A DNA stretch of 64,000 nt from the NCBI GenBank assembly GCA_003254925.1, contig QANZ01043826.1:215409-279408 (forward strand), read 5' to 3'. This stretch comes from Chamaecrista fasciculata (Eukaryota; Streptophyta; Magnoliopsida; Fabales; Fabaceae). The notes beneath the pieces were generated by a model. The model was not told the origin of the DNA, searched no databases, and worked only from the letters and a program-made list of their open reading frames with translations. This document shows positions 40,057-52,174 of this stretch, one piece after another (positions within the stretch are counted from its first letter, which is position 1; every line of letters starts with the position of its first letter). A program made the translations under genes and the position numbers.

Positions 40057-41254
40057 TTAAAAAGTGCATAAGGGCACATATTAAATAAATCTTAATTTTA
40101 ATAATTACTTATATTCAAATTCGAATACCTTACCCGTTACGTTGGCCAAATATGAGATGGTCCAATAACGGTCGGGCGACCTAGACCCGGAATCTTTTAA
40201 GCCCATGTCACGTCAGATCATCAGATTGACCCACCCACAAAGTCAGACCAACATTGCTTGACTGCTTGGCGAGAAAGAAACGTAATAAATATCAATCCAA
40301 ACCTTTGATAAAGAAAAATCAAACTTTATATGGTTCTAAAATTAGAATTACCATACGTTAGCCAAACAAAAGCGAATCTGAATTCTACACAGAGCATAAG
40401 AAAATTTTCCATAGCATCAACTGCCGGTAACAATTCATTCAGAATTAACAGAATGATTGGATTAGAATAAGTCGGTGTAAGAATCTGACAACTTGGCCAG
40501 AAGAAGTATCCTCTGTTTAATTTAGTAATATATTTTGTTTTCTTGGCCTGAATTTAGTGATAATATTTGTAAAGAGATTCGTTTGCCATTAATTTTCAGC
40601 CAAAATTCCATGAATGCACTCAGTCAAGGTCCGTGACTGGGCTCCACTACACTACAGAGAGCGCTCCGTCAACTGCAGGAAGCTTCTCAGTCAAATAGAA
40701 AAAAAAAAAAAAAAAAAAANNAAAAAAAAAAAAAAAAAAAAAAAAAAGAAAGAGCCGTAAGAACGGTTTCATACGGAAGGATTTTCATCTCTCTTTCTTC
40801 ATACACGTTGCAGTTTTATACAAGCTGAAAGATTAAATGAGTAATCAAGGTTAAAATCCAAATCCAAAGATTTGCTTATTTATTACTCAATCAACAGTTG
40901 TGCTGCGTTGGGTCCAAGGAATCAAAACCCGATGTTCCGAGGTTGCATCTATTTCAATGGTTGTTTACTTTGTCTCTAATCCTAAATCCCCATTCACATT
41001 CATACCCCCTCGTTAATATATTCATTCATTCTCTTCTTTCTTTGGTTATTGGTTGGTAAACAGACCTGCCGTGTGGGGACTTCTTTTCGGACCCAAAGGC
41101 TTTTTCTCTTTCATTTTTCGCTCTCTGAGGCGCAATGGGCTAAGACTGCGACTTAATAGGGTCCTCACAGATGCTCACAAAAAAGGGCAAATTCGTCGAC
41201 CTTAGATTATATTCTCAAGGTTTTTGCGCTCAGATTATCTGTTTCCTACAGCAG
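40057..41254. other. Kinase-gene promoter and leader exon
   Basis: AT-rich DNA after the gap, then promoter and 5' UTR of the receptor-like cytoplasmic kinase. A poly-A tract with two Ns lies at about 40700-40747. The leader exon ends at 41254 (ACAGCAG|GTGAGC). Confidence 0.5.
40699..40747. repeat. Poly-A tract containing NN
   Basis: About 47 A with two ambiguous bases at 40720-40721. The true length is uncertain; it is probably a contig join or a polymerase-slippage tract. Confidence 0.8.
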
Positions 41255-41790
41255 GTGAGCCTAATCAGAATCTCTTTTTCTTGTCTCCCTTTTTAGCCAA
41301 TGGAAAAAAAACTGTGTACCTGATCCAAAATCTTACCCAAAATATATATTCATATATCGATGCTTCAGGGCATCACTTTTTTCTGATTGCTAATGCGGGG
41401 AATTTAGAAACGCGATGTTCTTGAATCTTAATCTCTTTTTACCTTTGGGGCTGAAAATTGAGCTCGGTTTTCTAAACTTGGTCGACGTTTTTACCTTTGT
41501 TGATAAATTTTAAGATCTCAACTGATGACAACCTTTTTAAGTCGGTCTGAAATTACAGATGTTAGGAGGGGTAGATAGTTTGCTAAGGTATTCGATACAC
41601 CTGAAGTTTTTCACGAAATACAGTGCTGTCTATACGCATATGCATAATTAAAGTCACTTTTCTGTTTCTAAATGTGTTAGTACCTGAGCAATCATCATCC
41701 ATGGATTTCACTGAAGATTAGGTGTTGCTTTAAGATGGTCTTATTTTATTTATTTATTTTCAAGCTCTCATATCCTTTTTTGAAAATGCA
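41255..41790 (+). other. 5' UTR intron of the kinase gene
   Basis: Donor CAG|GTGAGC and acceptor TGAAAATGCAG fit consensus. Splicing removes the in-frame upstream ATG at 41786 and leaves the ATG at 41810 as the first in the coding frame. Confidence 0.6.
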
Positions 41791-41809
41791 GACCAAAATA
41801 TCCTTGGCA

Positions 41810-44132
41810 ATGAAGTGTTTTCCGTTTTACTATGGAGAGAAAAAGGAAGAACCAAAGAGCACGATGTCAGCTTCAGGTCGGTCCAACAGTTCCGTTAACG
41901 CGGAGGATTATGTGAGAAGATCTGGTTCTGAATTTAATTCTAAGGATGCCTCTGAAAATAGCACAGACTCCCTTAAGAGGAGTGCAGCACCCAGTTTGTC
42001 TCAAAGACCCAGCAACCTTAAAGTTTTTACAGTTCCGGAACTAAAATCAGCTACAAAAAATTTTAGTCGCTCTGTTATGCTTGGAGAGGGGGGTTTTGGT
42101 TGTGTATACAAGGGATTTATCAAGAGTATGGAGGATCCATCCAGAAAAATCGAAGTTGCAGTTAAGCAACTTGGTAAAAGAGGAATGCAGGCAAGAATTC
42201 TTTGCTTTCTGTTTTTTACTCTTCAAATACGAATTTAGTTGCTTCAAAAGTAATTCGTTCTGTTGTATATTTTATGTGCTCTAATATCTTAATGCAAGTT
42301 ATTATGAATATCTTGTAACAACTGATTCTTGGTACTTTGAGTTGTGGAATGAGTTTCATCATGTAGGGATAATTATAATTTAGGACACTGTGTGTGTGTG
42401 GATTATTTGATCGTTGTAGTTAGTGTGTATGATGCTCAAAATCGTTGAGTAATCTGAGGATAATCTTATTGCTACATAATATAGGAATTTTACATTCAGT
42501 GTTTATGTATGTATGTTTTAATGAATATAATTTGTCTTTACGTACTTTTACAATACCCTGTGTAAATATCGTGTTTTGCATTTATTTTGGGCTTGCAGGG
42601 GCATAAGGAATGGGTGACAGAAGTTAATGTTCTGGGCATTGTTGAGCATCCGAATCTTGTGAAACTAGTAGGGTACTGTGCAGATGATGATGAAAGAGGA
42701 ATCCAGCGGCTTCTGATTTATGAGTATATGCCCAACAGAAGTGTGGAACACCATTTATCACCCCGGTCAGAGACTCCTCTCTCATGGAGTAGAAGATTGA
42801 AAATAGCTGAAGATGCAGCTCGTGGCTTGACATACCTGCATGAGGAAATGGATTTTCAGGTACCATTATATTTCTATTCATTATGATTGAGGTTTGTCTC
42901 TATAAGCTTAATTGGAATTTTGTGAAATTACTGTATTTCGTATTTCCTATTTAAATATGTTGTGACAACTTATTAATATTGCCGTGTTGTTTCTTTGTTT
43001 GTGTGATAATTATTAGATAATCTTCAGAGATTTCAAATCTTCAAATATCCTTCTGGATGAGCATTGGAATGCAAAGCTATCAGACTTTGGATTAGCAAGA
43101 TTGGGTCCATCTGAAGGACTGACTCATGTCTCAACAGCGGTATGGCCCTTGGTATTAATTATGTCATAAATAAACATATATATTTATTCAATATTCACGT
43201 TTAGAGAGAGAAAGAGAGTTGCTTTTTTTCTTAAAATCTTTGACAGTGGTTATTTAGAAAAGCTCTGAGGAAAGTTCTGTATATGCATGGGGACCTCAGG
43301 GGCTGGGTTTTACATGTCAAATATGTGATATGTCATAATGTGAATGGTGCTTCAGTGCAGGAAACTCATGAATCCTGTTTTTTGTCCTTTCTTGATATTG
43401 ATCACTCAGAGACTTATATGTGGTAAAAAAATTAATTTGTCCTTTATTTGTCACTGATATGTCTATATTAAGAGTTAAAATTACTTCTTGTTTCTATTGC
43501 ATTCTGTCCAAAGTCCATACACCAGCACCTAGCTGATTGTAGATGGCATCCAATGAATGATTAAACATGACACGTTGCTATTTGCTTTTTGTATTCATAT
43601 GGCTGGTTTTGTTCATCAGGTTGTGGGAACAATGGGGTATGCAGCTCCTGAATATGTTCAAACTGGGCGTCTGACATCAAAGAGTGATGTATGGAGCTAT
43701 GGCGTCTTCCTTTATGAACTGATAACTGGTAGGCGCCCCTTCGATCGGAATCGTCCAAAGGGTGAGCAAAAGCTCTTGGAATGGGTGAGGCCATACCTAT
43801 CGGATGGGAAGAAATTTCAGCTAATATTAGATCCAAGGCTTGAAAGGAAACACATCTTCAAGTCAGCTCAGAGACTTGCTATAATAGCTAATAGATGCTT
43901 AGTTAAAAACCCAAAGAATCGTCCAAAGATGAGTGAGGTATTGGATATGGTGAATCAGATTGTAGAATCTTCGTTAAGTGCAAGCCCAGAGCGACCCCTG
44001 AAGAATTTGGCATCGATGGAAGCATCCCGGGACACTGAATCAAGAAACAAGAGAAGGATTATGGATTTGAAAACTCGAGAAAGTAATTGGTTTTTTAGGA
44101 TGTGGAGACAAAAGCATGTAAGAGCAAGTTAA
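41810..44132 (+). CDS. PCRK1: Receptor-like cytoplasmic kinase, PCRK1/PBL19 type (RLCK VII)
   Basis: Membrane-tethered Ser/Thr kinase that relays pattern-triggered immune signals downstream of receptor kinases. Four coding exons: 41810-42190, 42599-42859, 43017-43139, 43620-44132, giving 425 residues. The MKCFPF start with Cys3 is typical of PCRK1/PCRK2 and a likely lipidation site. The kinase domain runs from about 80 to 370: glycine loop [11 protein letters not shown], lysine in EVAVKQL, catalytic [10 protein letters not shown] (an RD kinase with Phe for the usual His), DFGLA, activation segment with [18 protein letters not shown], and [20 protein letters not shown]. The basic C-terminal tail is typical of the subgroup. 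Intron 1 uses a GC donor (CAG|GCAAGA). In Arabidopsis the homologues lie beside ADK and IDH genes, as here, which supports the identification. Confidence 0.92.
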
Positions 44133-46116
44133 TTATTGTAGCTGATTAGGCCGGCCAAGCCTGTCTGTTAATTGGAGGCAAAACATTTCTTCATGACAAG
44201 AATCACTCACTAATCCTTACCATAATTGGAGACCAGAAAGATTTCATGTATATTTCCTAAACCGTGTTGTCGCCAAAAAAAAAAGTGTAAGTCTGTACTT
44301 TACTTAAATCGGGTGATCTTAGCTTGCTAAGCTTTTTGACGAAATATGAAGGGATGATATTTGAGAAACAGAGAAAGTAAGAGAAATGGTCTTTAAACTT
44401 TCAGGGACTGGGAAGCCACAAGAGTTTTCTGGTTGCGAAAGAAGCCACATGAGTTTAAGTAAATAATTTGAATGAGTGTAAAATAGCTGTAGACTTAATA
44501 GTTTTTATATATAATTGTAATTTTGGTCCTTACTTATATAGTTCCCCATTAGATTTGTAAAGCCACATTTCAGCGATGATTTCATGTTTAGCGTTTTAGC
44601 GTTTGCTGGCCAACAAGAAACGAACCGTTTATTTAAGTTTCATTGGTGAAGTACTTGGACGGATCCAAATGCAAGTCTGAAATTACCTTTTAAAGATAAA
44701 AATACTGATATGAAAATTTTAGATATTTTAGTATTAATTTTTGACTTGTATTTAATATGATCTGATAAACTAAATCGGGCAAGACTCTTATCTTAGTTTG
44801 TCAGATGGGTTGCTAGAACAAAATATATTGGAGAGTACTTCCAAGAACTTTCATAGGGGTGCCCTATGAAAAACATTTCGACCTTTAAGTTAGACAAAAA
44901 TCTAAAGTGAGAGCAAGAGAGAAAAGAGTCAGAAGAGAAACTAACCTTGTCCAAAGCATGCTTTAAGCCTTGAACAGAGCTTTTTAAAAACTAATGTAAT
45001 GCATGCGTTAAGCCTTGAACAGAGCTTTTTCCTCCATGACTCGAGGGGATTGGAAAATAGGGCAAATGTTGGAAGTGGAGATACGTTGATTAGGACAGGA
45101 TAAAGAAAAAAAGATGCAAATAAATTGACGTAACTGTGAGAATAGATATATATCTATCTGATTCTATGGAGTTTTTCCATAATTGATGGTGATATTTGTG
45201 TGCCAAATACACTGAGACCTTTACTAGTAATTAACTTATGAGATAGCTGCGTCATTGAAAGGTTGAATATTCATAATTGGTGGCCGTGGGTGAGACATTT
45301 TTCCGGGTTTTCTTGGTAGAATGAAGAAATGGAAGGCTTTTTATTCAAACATGTATCATACATGAGGCCATGGATGTCTTATTACTCAAGTTTTTATGTT
45401 CACACGATTTTCATGATATGGTTCTTAGAAACTTTCAGTTACGTATTTTTCTAAAGCTTTTAGGAATCCAATTAACATATAAAACATCTAATTAAAACAA
45501 ATATCTTCATTTTTTAAAAAAAGTTAAATAAAGAAAGATTGTGTTAAATTGAGCCTTATATATATATATGGAATGATGATTGTGAATTTGGCATATGCCC
45601 TTGTCCAGATCATTATCAATAGTTCAATACAAGTTGAGACAAGAGAAAAACACAAATAATGTATACTAGGCGAAAGAGAATATATCTTACCGAATTAATC
45701 GAGACACGTGTTGTTTTTCTATGCCTCAAACGATAGAAAGCTCGACAATTTAAAGACTTACGTAGCAAGCTAAGCTAGGAAAGTGTGATAGCCAAGTGCT
45801 GTATTTTAATTTTTAATCGAACCTTAAGCCGACCAAACCTTGCTGCTTCATGCTTTTATTGGAAAGGTCACCTTTTAGCCAAATTAATAAAAATAAAATT
45901 AGTCATTTGGAAAATTAGCAGCAAAAATATAATTTTTTATTCAAATAATTGCCTAAAGGAGATACATAAAAGCATAGTTTTTATTTAAAAAATAATCAAA
46001 TAAATTTGTTGTGATTTTTAATTTGATGAAACTTTAGTAAACACACTTTCAACACAACAACAATTCAACAAGGCAGGAGATCATGCCAATAATATGACAC
46101 CCTCGTTATAATCTAT
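44133..46116. other. Intergenic, 2.0 kb
   Basis: Kinase 3' UTR, then AT-rich DNA. A near-duplicate of about 30 bases (TTAAGCCTTGAACAGAGCTTTTT) occurs at about 44963-44988 and 45008-45031. No gene is seen. Confidence 0.45.
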
Positions 46117-46125
46117 TATTTTTTT
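46117..46125. repeat. Target-site duplication, left (TATTTTTTT)
   Basis: Nine bases matching 46555-46563 across the palindromic element. The low complexity of the target makes this less certain than a mixed sequence would. Confidence 0.55.
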
Positions 46126-46554
46126 GGTAAATTACACTTTGGTACCCTGTGGTTTGACCCTATTTCACTTTGGTACCCTGTGGTTTGAAACTTGACACTT
46201 TGGTACCCTTTGGTATTCTCCATTAACACTTTGGTACCCTTTGGATCTATTTTGTAATTTTAACCACAACAAATTTTGCAAAAATTACATAATGACCCCA
46301 AAAAATTTTCAAAAAATTACAAATAGGTCCCTGGATACATATTATATAGGGACTAAAATGAAAAATTTAAAATCTTTTTGGGGTCAATATGTAATTTTTG
46401 TAAAATTTATTATGGTTAAAATTATAAAATAGGCCCAAAGGGTACCAAAGTGTTAATGGAGAATACCACAGGGTACCAAAGTGTCAAGTTTCAAACCACA
46501 GGGTACCAAAGTGAAACAGGGTCAAACCACAGGGTACCAAAGTGTAATTTACCC
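46126..46554. mobile_element. Near-perfect palindromic MITE-like element
   Basis: 429-bp foldback. It starts GGTAAATTACACTTTGGTACC and ends with the mirror image GGTACCAAAGTGTAATTTACC plus one C. Each arm carries four CACTTTGGTACCCT units (reverse-complement form AGGGTACCAAAGTG on the right), joined by inner arms (AATTTTAACCACAACAAATTTT against its inverse) around a short loop. A 9-bp duplication suggests a Mutator-type insertion. It encodes nothing; the short frame inside is not a gene. Confidence 0.75.
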
Positions 46555-48196
46555 TATTTTTTTAATTTCTAAAAATTTGTAAATAATTTAACTATTAATT
46601 CAATATCACATTTAAATCCATTAACTCAAATATTCTTTTTGACATGATAGATTTTAAATTTATTTTATCATGCCATTTATTCTGAAAAGTCCAATTTGTG
46701 TAACAATGTTCCACCAATCACTAGCGTTCGTTTTCTGCCTTCCTCACTCAGTAACCGATCTGAACCCTTCTTCCAAAAAAAAAATATATACATAATAAAT
46801 ATTGCCCTTAATCGAGGGTCATTAATACAAATCATTATTCAAAAAAAATATAATTAAGTGTTCAGACTTTCAGATGGAGATGGGGCGGGGATTAAATATT
46901 GAAGATGATGAATTTTTTAGATTAAAGAAAGCCGTCACTGGAAATGCCGCTTAAAACCACGGCTTCAAAATTTAATAATTTATATATAAACAATGGAAGG
47001 CGAAGTGTTCGACCTTTAACGCCGTGCCAAACTGTATATAAGCGCGTGAAGGACGGTTTTAATTCCATTACGCAGCATATATATTCAATGCATCATCCTC
47101 ATCATCTATTCTTCTACAAGTAAACAGTGATTTAATTTGAAAGCCCCCTTCTGCCTTCGCTCTTGCTTGCAGTTTCCATTTTCTGTACACAACCTTGACG
47201 GTTCTCTGGATTGAGTTCACGCTAAATCCAAGGTGGGAGACTCCTTATTTTGATGTTTTCCCTTTTTATATGTGGTTCTGCTCTGCAATTTCTTGTTCTT
47301 TTCCCTCTTTTCTTTCTCTTAATTGTATTGGATCAGTTTGTATTCGGATTTTAACTTTTCTTCTTCAACATATTTGGGTTTGTTTCTTATGGCTGTGAGC
47401 GTTACTATTAAGATTTGGATTGGGGCGATCTCTTTATTGAATTAGGAGATTGAAAAAGTTTTTCCCTGGTCGTTTTGGGTTTCAATTATGGTATTTCACG
47501 TCTCAACGCAGACTTGCGCGGTTAGGTGCGTACTCACATATAGACACAGTCAATAGACATAAGATCGGCAATATCACTAAGTTCAAATTATTGTTAGCAT
47601 TTCTTTTACAGCTAATAGACGGGATCGAGTTGGCTGAATAGTAGATAATTTCAGGTCCTCGCGTGGCCAAAGTAGTTGTGATCTGACTTCAGGAATTGAT
47701 GCAATATTAGCAAAACTATGAACGGTAATAGATGCTAGATACCAAAACATCTGAATTCTGAAGTAGAAGCTACTTCATTTCTACTTTTGTTCTCTGTGCT
47801 CCCCAATTTTTCATGAGCAAATGGTTATTTTATTGTTAGGTCATTAGAATTCATGGGATAACTTTACATGTCCTATAACAATAGTGAAGGGGCAAGTTGC
47901 AGATTCAGTTTTGTTACAGTCACTGCCCACTGTGTGTTTTATTATTTTATGATTTTGATGATCATGTTTGCTTCAACGTCTCCAATTTAGGTCTTTAATT
48001 ATGCACGTTTGAAACACAATACCTTCTCCGAAAACTGCAGATTTGTTGTCGAATGGTATCATTGTTTTAATTACAGCTGAAGCTCAAGTCCCTTAACGTT
48101 TTCTTCAGGTATATTGTTGCTGTTGAAGAATATTTTCAGTAGTCTTGAAGAAGGCTTCAAACTTTTCTGTGGGATTTCAACGTTTAGAATTCAGAG
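46555..48196. other. OTU-gene promoter and 5' UTR region
   Basis: Begins with the right-hand target duplication (46555-46563). TATATAA at 47035-47041 is the likely TATA box, and the leader probably starts near 47065. An exon end at about 47230 (CAAG|GTGGGA) and T-rich DNA up to 48160 suggest one or more leader introns before the ATG at 48197. Confidence 0.5.
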
Positions 48197-51100
48197 ATGG
48201 TGTTATATGACCAGTCAGATTTTATTCAGTGGGGTCTTCGTCTTCTTGATGGCGACCCCGGTTATAGTCCTGTATACTACGGTCACACAATTCAACATGA
48301 TGCAAGTGACGTCTATAATGCACCCTACAGCTATAATGCTGGCCAATATGATTCCGAGTGTAATCATGTAGAGAATGACGAGATTATTGCACGGACTCTT
48401 CAAGAAGAGTTTTCACACCTAGACATTGGTGAAAGTTCCGGATATTCACAGGAAGGTAATCATTTCCATGCTTCCGAGCCTGCATATGGATGGCATAACT
48501 CTTCAATGACGAACCACTTTTCAGAAGGTATCAGTAGAACGGCTGTTTACTTATTCATATGCGAGATTTATTTGTCTGCCAGGAGTTGGCAAATTTTATC
48601 AAAACCTTCCTTGTGCAGGCCATGATTATACCCTGGAAGGAGCTGATGATGCAGAACCTTCTAGTTCATGTTCTAGCCCTTCTGAAGAGACAGAATACTC
48701 CTTAGAGCTAACTGACGACTATCCACTTGATGATGAAGAAGTAGGAAGGAGATTGAATCAGATGATTCCAATTCCTGTATGTTTAGCGTCTTCTGTCTTG
48801 GTGAAGCAGTATATTAGATAGATCTTTTTACTGATTTTCCTTTCATGGTCATTCAGCAATTGTTCTCCATATCTTTTTCCAATTCCTGAATTTTCAACTT
48901 CAAACTTGGTATTGGCCGTACTCATGCCACTCATAAGTCTTCACAGTTCACACACAGTGATGAGTGAAGCAACTTTTTCATTCAATCAAATTTCTGGAGT
49001 TAGCGAGCTTATTTAATTTTCTTACAAAATGGATATTTCTTCAGGTACTCAGCTTGAGGAGTACTATCTATAGTTATTATTTTTCTTTCTCTTGTGATGA
49101 GAATTTTCAAATAATTTCTAACTTGTAGTCTTTCTCATTAGTAAGTTTATTTCTTTCCATTAGTTGTATGACTCATCACTCATGTGACCCATATATGGTG
49201 CTGATGTTGTTTCTTATCGCTGCACAGCATGTTCCAAGAATTAATGGAGAAATTCCTTCAATTGATGAAGCTACTTCAGATCATCAAAGGCTTCTGGATA
49301 GGTATTCTTTATAAACGTTTGTCTTTCCTTAAGAAACATGTATTCATTTTGTCCAGTTACTGAATAACTGTCTTTTTTCTTGTGTTTTTTGTCATTAGAA
49401 TCTTATTGAGCTGCGCTTATTTTTAAACAGATTGCAGTTGTATGATTTTGTTGAGCATAAAGTACAAGGCGATGGTAATTGTCAGGTTTGTTTCTCATGA
49501 CAGATGCGAGGTTTTCTTTTTCTTTGTAGTTTAGTTTGTAAACATCAGATGGTAATCATCATTCATATTTTCTCTCGCTAGTTCCGTGCGTTGTCTGATC
49601 AACTGTATCACACACCGGAGCACCACAAGTTTGTGAGGCGACAAGTTGTGAACCAGGTTTGTTACTGAATTGCAATATCTGCCCCGCTCTAGTAATTTGT
49701 TTTTGGTGATTATTATTGGCTCTGATTGTGTTTTCTTGGCCAGCTCAAGTCTCATCCGGAGATATATGAAGGATATGTCCCCATGGAATATGACGACTAT
49801 TTGGAGAAGATGTCTAAGTAATAATTCAACAGCCTTTTCAACCCATTTTTGCTATTTATATAAAGACATGCTATTTATTTTTTTGGGGGGGGCTAACCAG
49901 TAACCCATTTTTGCCTGTGTTATCAATCAAACTAGGAGTGGTGAATGGGGTGATCACGTCACTCTTCAGGCTGTTGCAGATTCGGTATAGCTCTCTGCGA
50001 CTTACTATTTCTATTCCAGAAGTATTTTTGAGTAATCGATCTTATTTCACCGTAATATTATGTTGAAATCTATATTATTGTTTTAATATATATATATAAT
50101 TATTGAAAACAGATTTTATGATTTAACGCTCTGCATAATACTTTTCAATATTTTTTAGCTCTTCTCCGTCATTCTTTACCGTGAGGCAAAATTAATTTGT
50201 TTGCAAAACTTCTAGAGATATATTGAATTTGTGAAGTGAAGCAATTGATTTTACCAAGCTTTGGCTTTAATGTTTTAAGTTTGGTTCTAAAGTCATTATT
50301 TCTTTCGTATATTATTATCCTTTAAGAAAAAGAATCAAGAACTCAAGTTTTTTTTCTTTTTTATTTTTTTTTTATAAAAGTATGTAAATCCGCTCCGTTA
50401 GTCCCTGTTTTAAAATTGTCAGTGAACAACGATTTAAGCCACCGCACTCTGCCTCTTTATTGAGATGATGGCACCGTTGATGATCCTTATCTTTAATTTG
50501 TTTTTAACTTAGCGATATGTTTTTTTTTTCCTCTCCTTTCCTTGCAGTACGGTGTGAAAATATTCTTGATTACTTCCTTCAAAGATACCTGTTGCATAGA
50601 GATTCTTCCTCATTTTGAGAAGCCCAAAAGAGGTAAGGTTTATTTTTGGTGAGCTCTGTGCCAAGAATTTAGGTTGGCCAAAGCAGAGGATGATGCATGG
50701 TCGTACTTCTGCTGGGATTTTCTTTGCTTTATACTGAAAAAGCAAAGAAAATCTCAGCAGAATTTGGCTTCAATTATTTCCAATGCAATGTTGACTTAAC
50801 ATGATGTCACCGTTCTTCTTGACTATTTAACTCTATTTTGAATCTCATTTCCCCATGTTAGTCTGGAGGCCTAGTCGTGAAAATTGAAAGATGTGATTTT
50901 TAATTAGACAAGCAATATTGTGAACTTTTCTACCATCGTCTATATTTAGAGTTGTTCATCTTATATCATTATCTACTCCTATGTATTTTCTTTCGCAGTA
51001 ATTTTCCTGAGTTTTTGGGCAGAGGTTCATTACAACTCCATCTATCCTCAAGGAGGTACATTAAGTTAATTTTTTTCATTATTCTCTGAAATGAATAAGC

Positions 51101-51402
51101 ATGGATATTTATAGTTTGAAAGAAGCTTGTTCAATACTCAATAGTATAATCTGCTGAAAAATAAATAGTATAATCGCTGGAATTTGTTGGCAACAGAGTA
51201 TGCGAATTTCCCTCTTTTAAACATATTTAATGTTGTTGACAATGTAGCTTTCAAGTCCCTGAAATATCAGACGCCAGTTTTGAGTCTTTTTGACATATTC
51301 TTTTGCATTAAATTATTTTGATTGGGTTGAATTGATTCAGGTATACCATCGATCGAGTCAAGAAAGAAAAAGAGGTGGTGGAACTTCGGGATTAGGCATT
51401 AA
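48197..51402 (+). CDS. OTU-domain cysteine deubiquitinase
   Basis: Predicted ubiquitin-cleaving thiol protease. Ten coding exons: 48197-48527, 48619-48776, 49228-49301, 49431-49485, 49582-49656, 49744-49817, 49936-49984, 50548-50632, 50999-51055, 51341-51402, giving 339 residues. The N-terminal 180 residues are acidic and low in order, with a possible ubiquitin-binding helix (DEIIARTLQEEFSHLD, about 59-74). The OTU domain (about 195-318) has the catalytic DGNCQFRALSDQLY with Asp202 and Cys205, and the C-terminal FWAEVHYNSIYP with catalytic His311. The tail is basic (SRKKKRWWNFG). It resembles the Arabidopsis OTU9-OTU12 group. As I recall, one member lies next to a PCRK gene there too, matching this neighbourhood. 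Confidence 0.92.
50707..50762. repeat. Near-perfect 24-bp intronic hairpin
   Basis: Arms 50707-50730 (TTCTGCTGGGATTTTC...) and 50739-50762 are complementary over all 24 positions with one G-U pair (50715 with 50754), around an 8-base loop. It lies in the eighth intron (50633-50998) of the OTU gene. Confidence 0.9.
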
Positions 51403-52174
51403 AGTCAGCTTGGAGAGAATAAAAATCCCTTGATTTGTACATGATTGCCGGCTGACTTTTATACGTAACAGCTAATTTATTATAAGAACTCAATAAAGTT
51501 TTCTTTTTGTAACCACTAAACATAAATCTGGGTAATTGGGTATGCTTATACACTTGCATCTCAATAGCATTTTTTTAGCTACCTGAAAGAAAGCAAAGGT
51601 TATTCCAAATGTATGATTGGTTTTTATTGGATTAGGATCAAATAAATGCTTGAACCAATTTTTTTTCTTTTTGAGTTGTCTTTGATACATTGAACACGCA
51701 TTCTCCCCGATGATAGTTTGTAAGATTGATATTATATCGAGTAATGCTCAGCTCAACAGATTTATACCTCAAGCGAAAGTAAGATGCAATGTAAAATAGG
51801 TGAAATATTTTTTTTGGCCAAATAAAATAAGTGTTTTGTTAAAGAGCACTAATGTGTAATAAATAATTTGTTGGCAGAGAATTCTTTTTTAAACGAAGTA
51901 AAGGGCATGCTGACCCCAAACAAGTCCGAACAAGAAAATATATATAAAGACCCTTCATACCGTTTATAATTTATTTACATCTTTCTCACCCCGTTCTTCC
52001 TATTTAGACAGCAAAAGAAAAACCGAGAGCCATAACCCAAAAAAAAACGAGTAACGAAGAACACATTAAACTAAAGACATCCACGGTTTAAGGGGAGAGG
52101 GAAACTAAAATGGCGAAAAACACTATGCAAGAAACAATACAAGCATAACCTGTAGGCTTCGCTACTCTTGGACA
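51403..52174. other. Intergenic between convergent OTU and TCP genes
   Basis: 3' UTRs of the two converging genes. No separate gene is seen. Confidence 0.5.

Noticed and set aside
39225..40079. Long open frames on both strands across the N run
   Set aside because: They consist of N-derived X residues; the frames are artefacts of the assembly gap.
41735..41809. N-terminal extension of the kinase frame
   Set aside because: The upstream ATG at 41786 overlaps a good splice acceptor (ATGCAG), and the MKCF start with its lipidation cysteine is the family norm.
46241..46432. 63-residue frame inside the palindromic element
   Set aside because: It lies wholly within the foldback repeat and is Lys/Asn-rich from AT content; not a gene.
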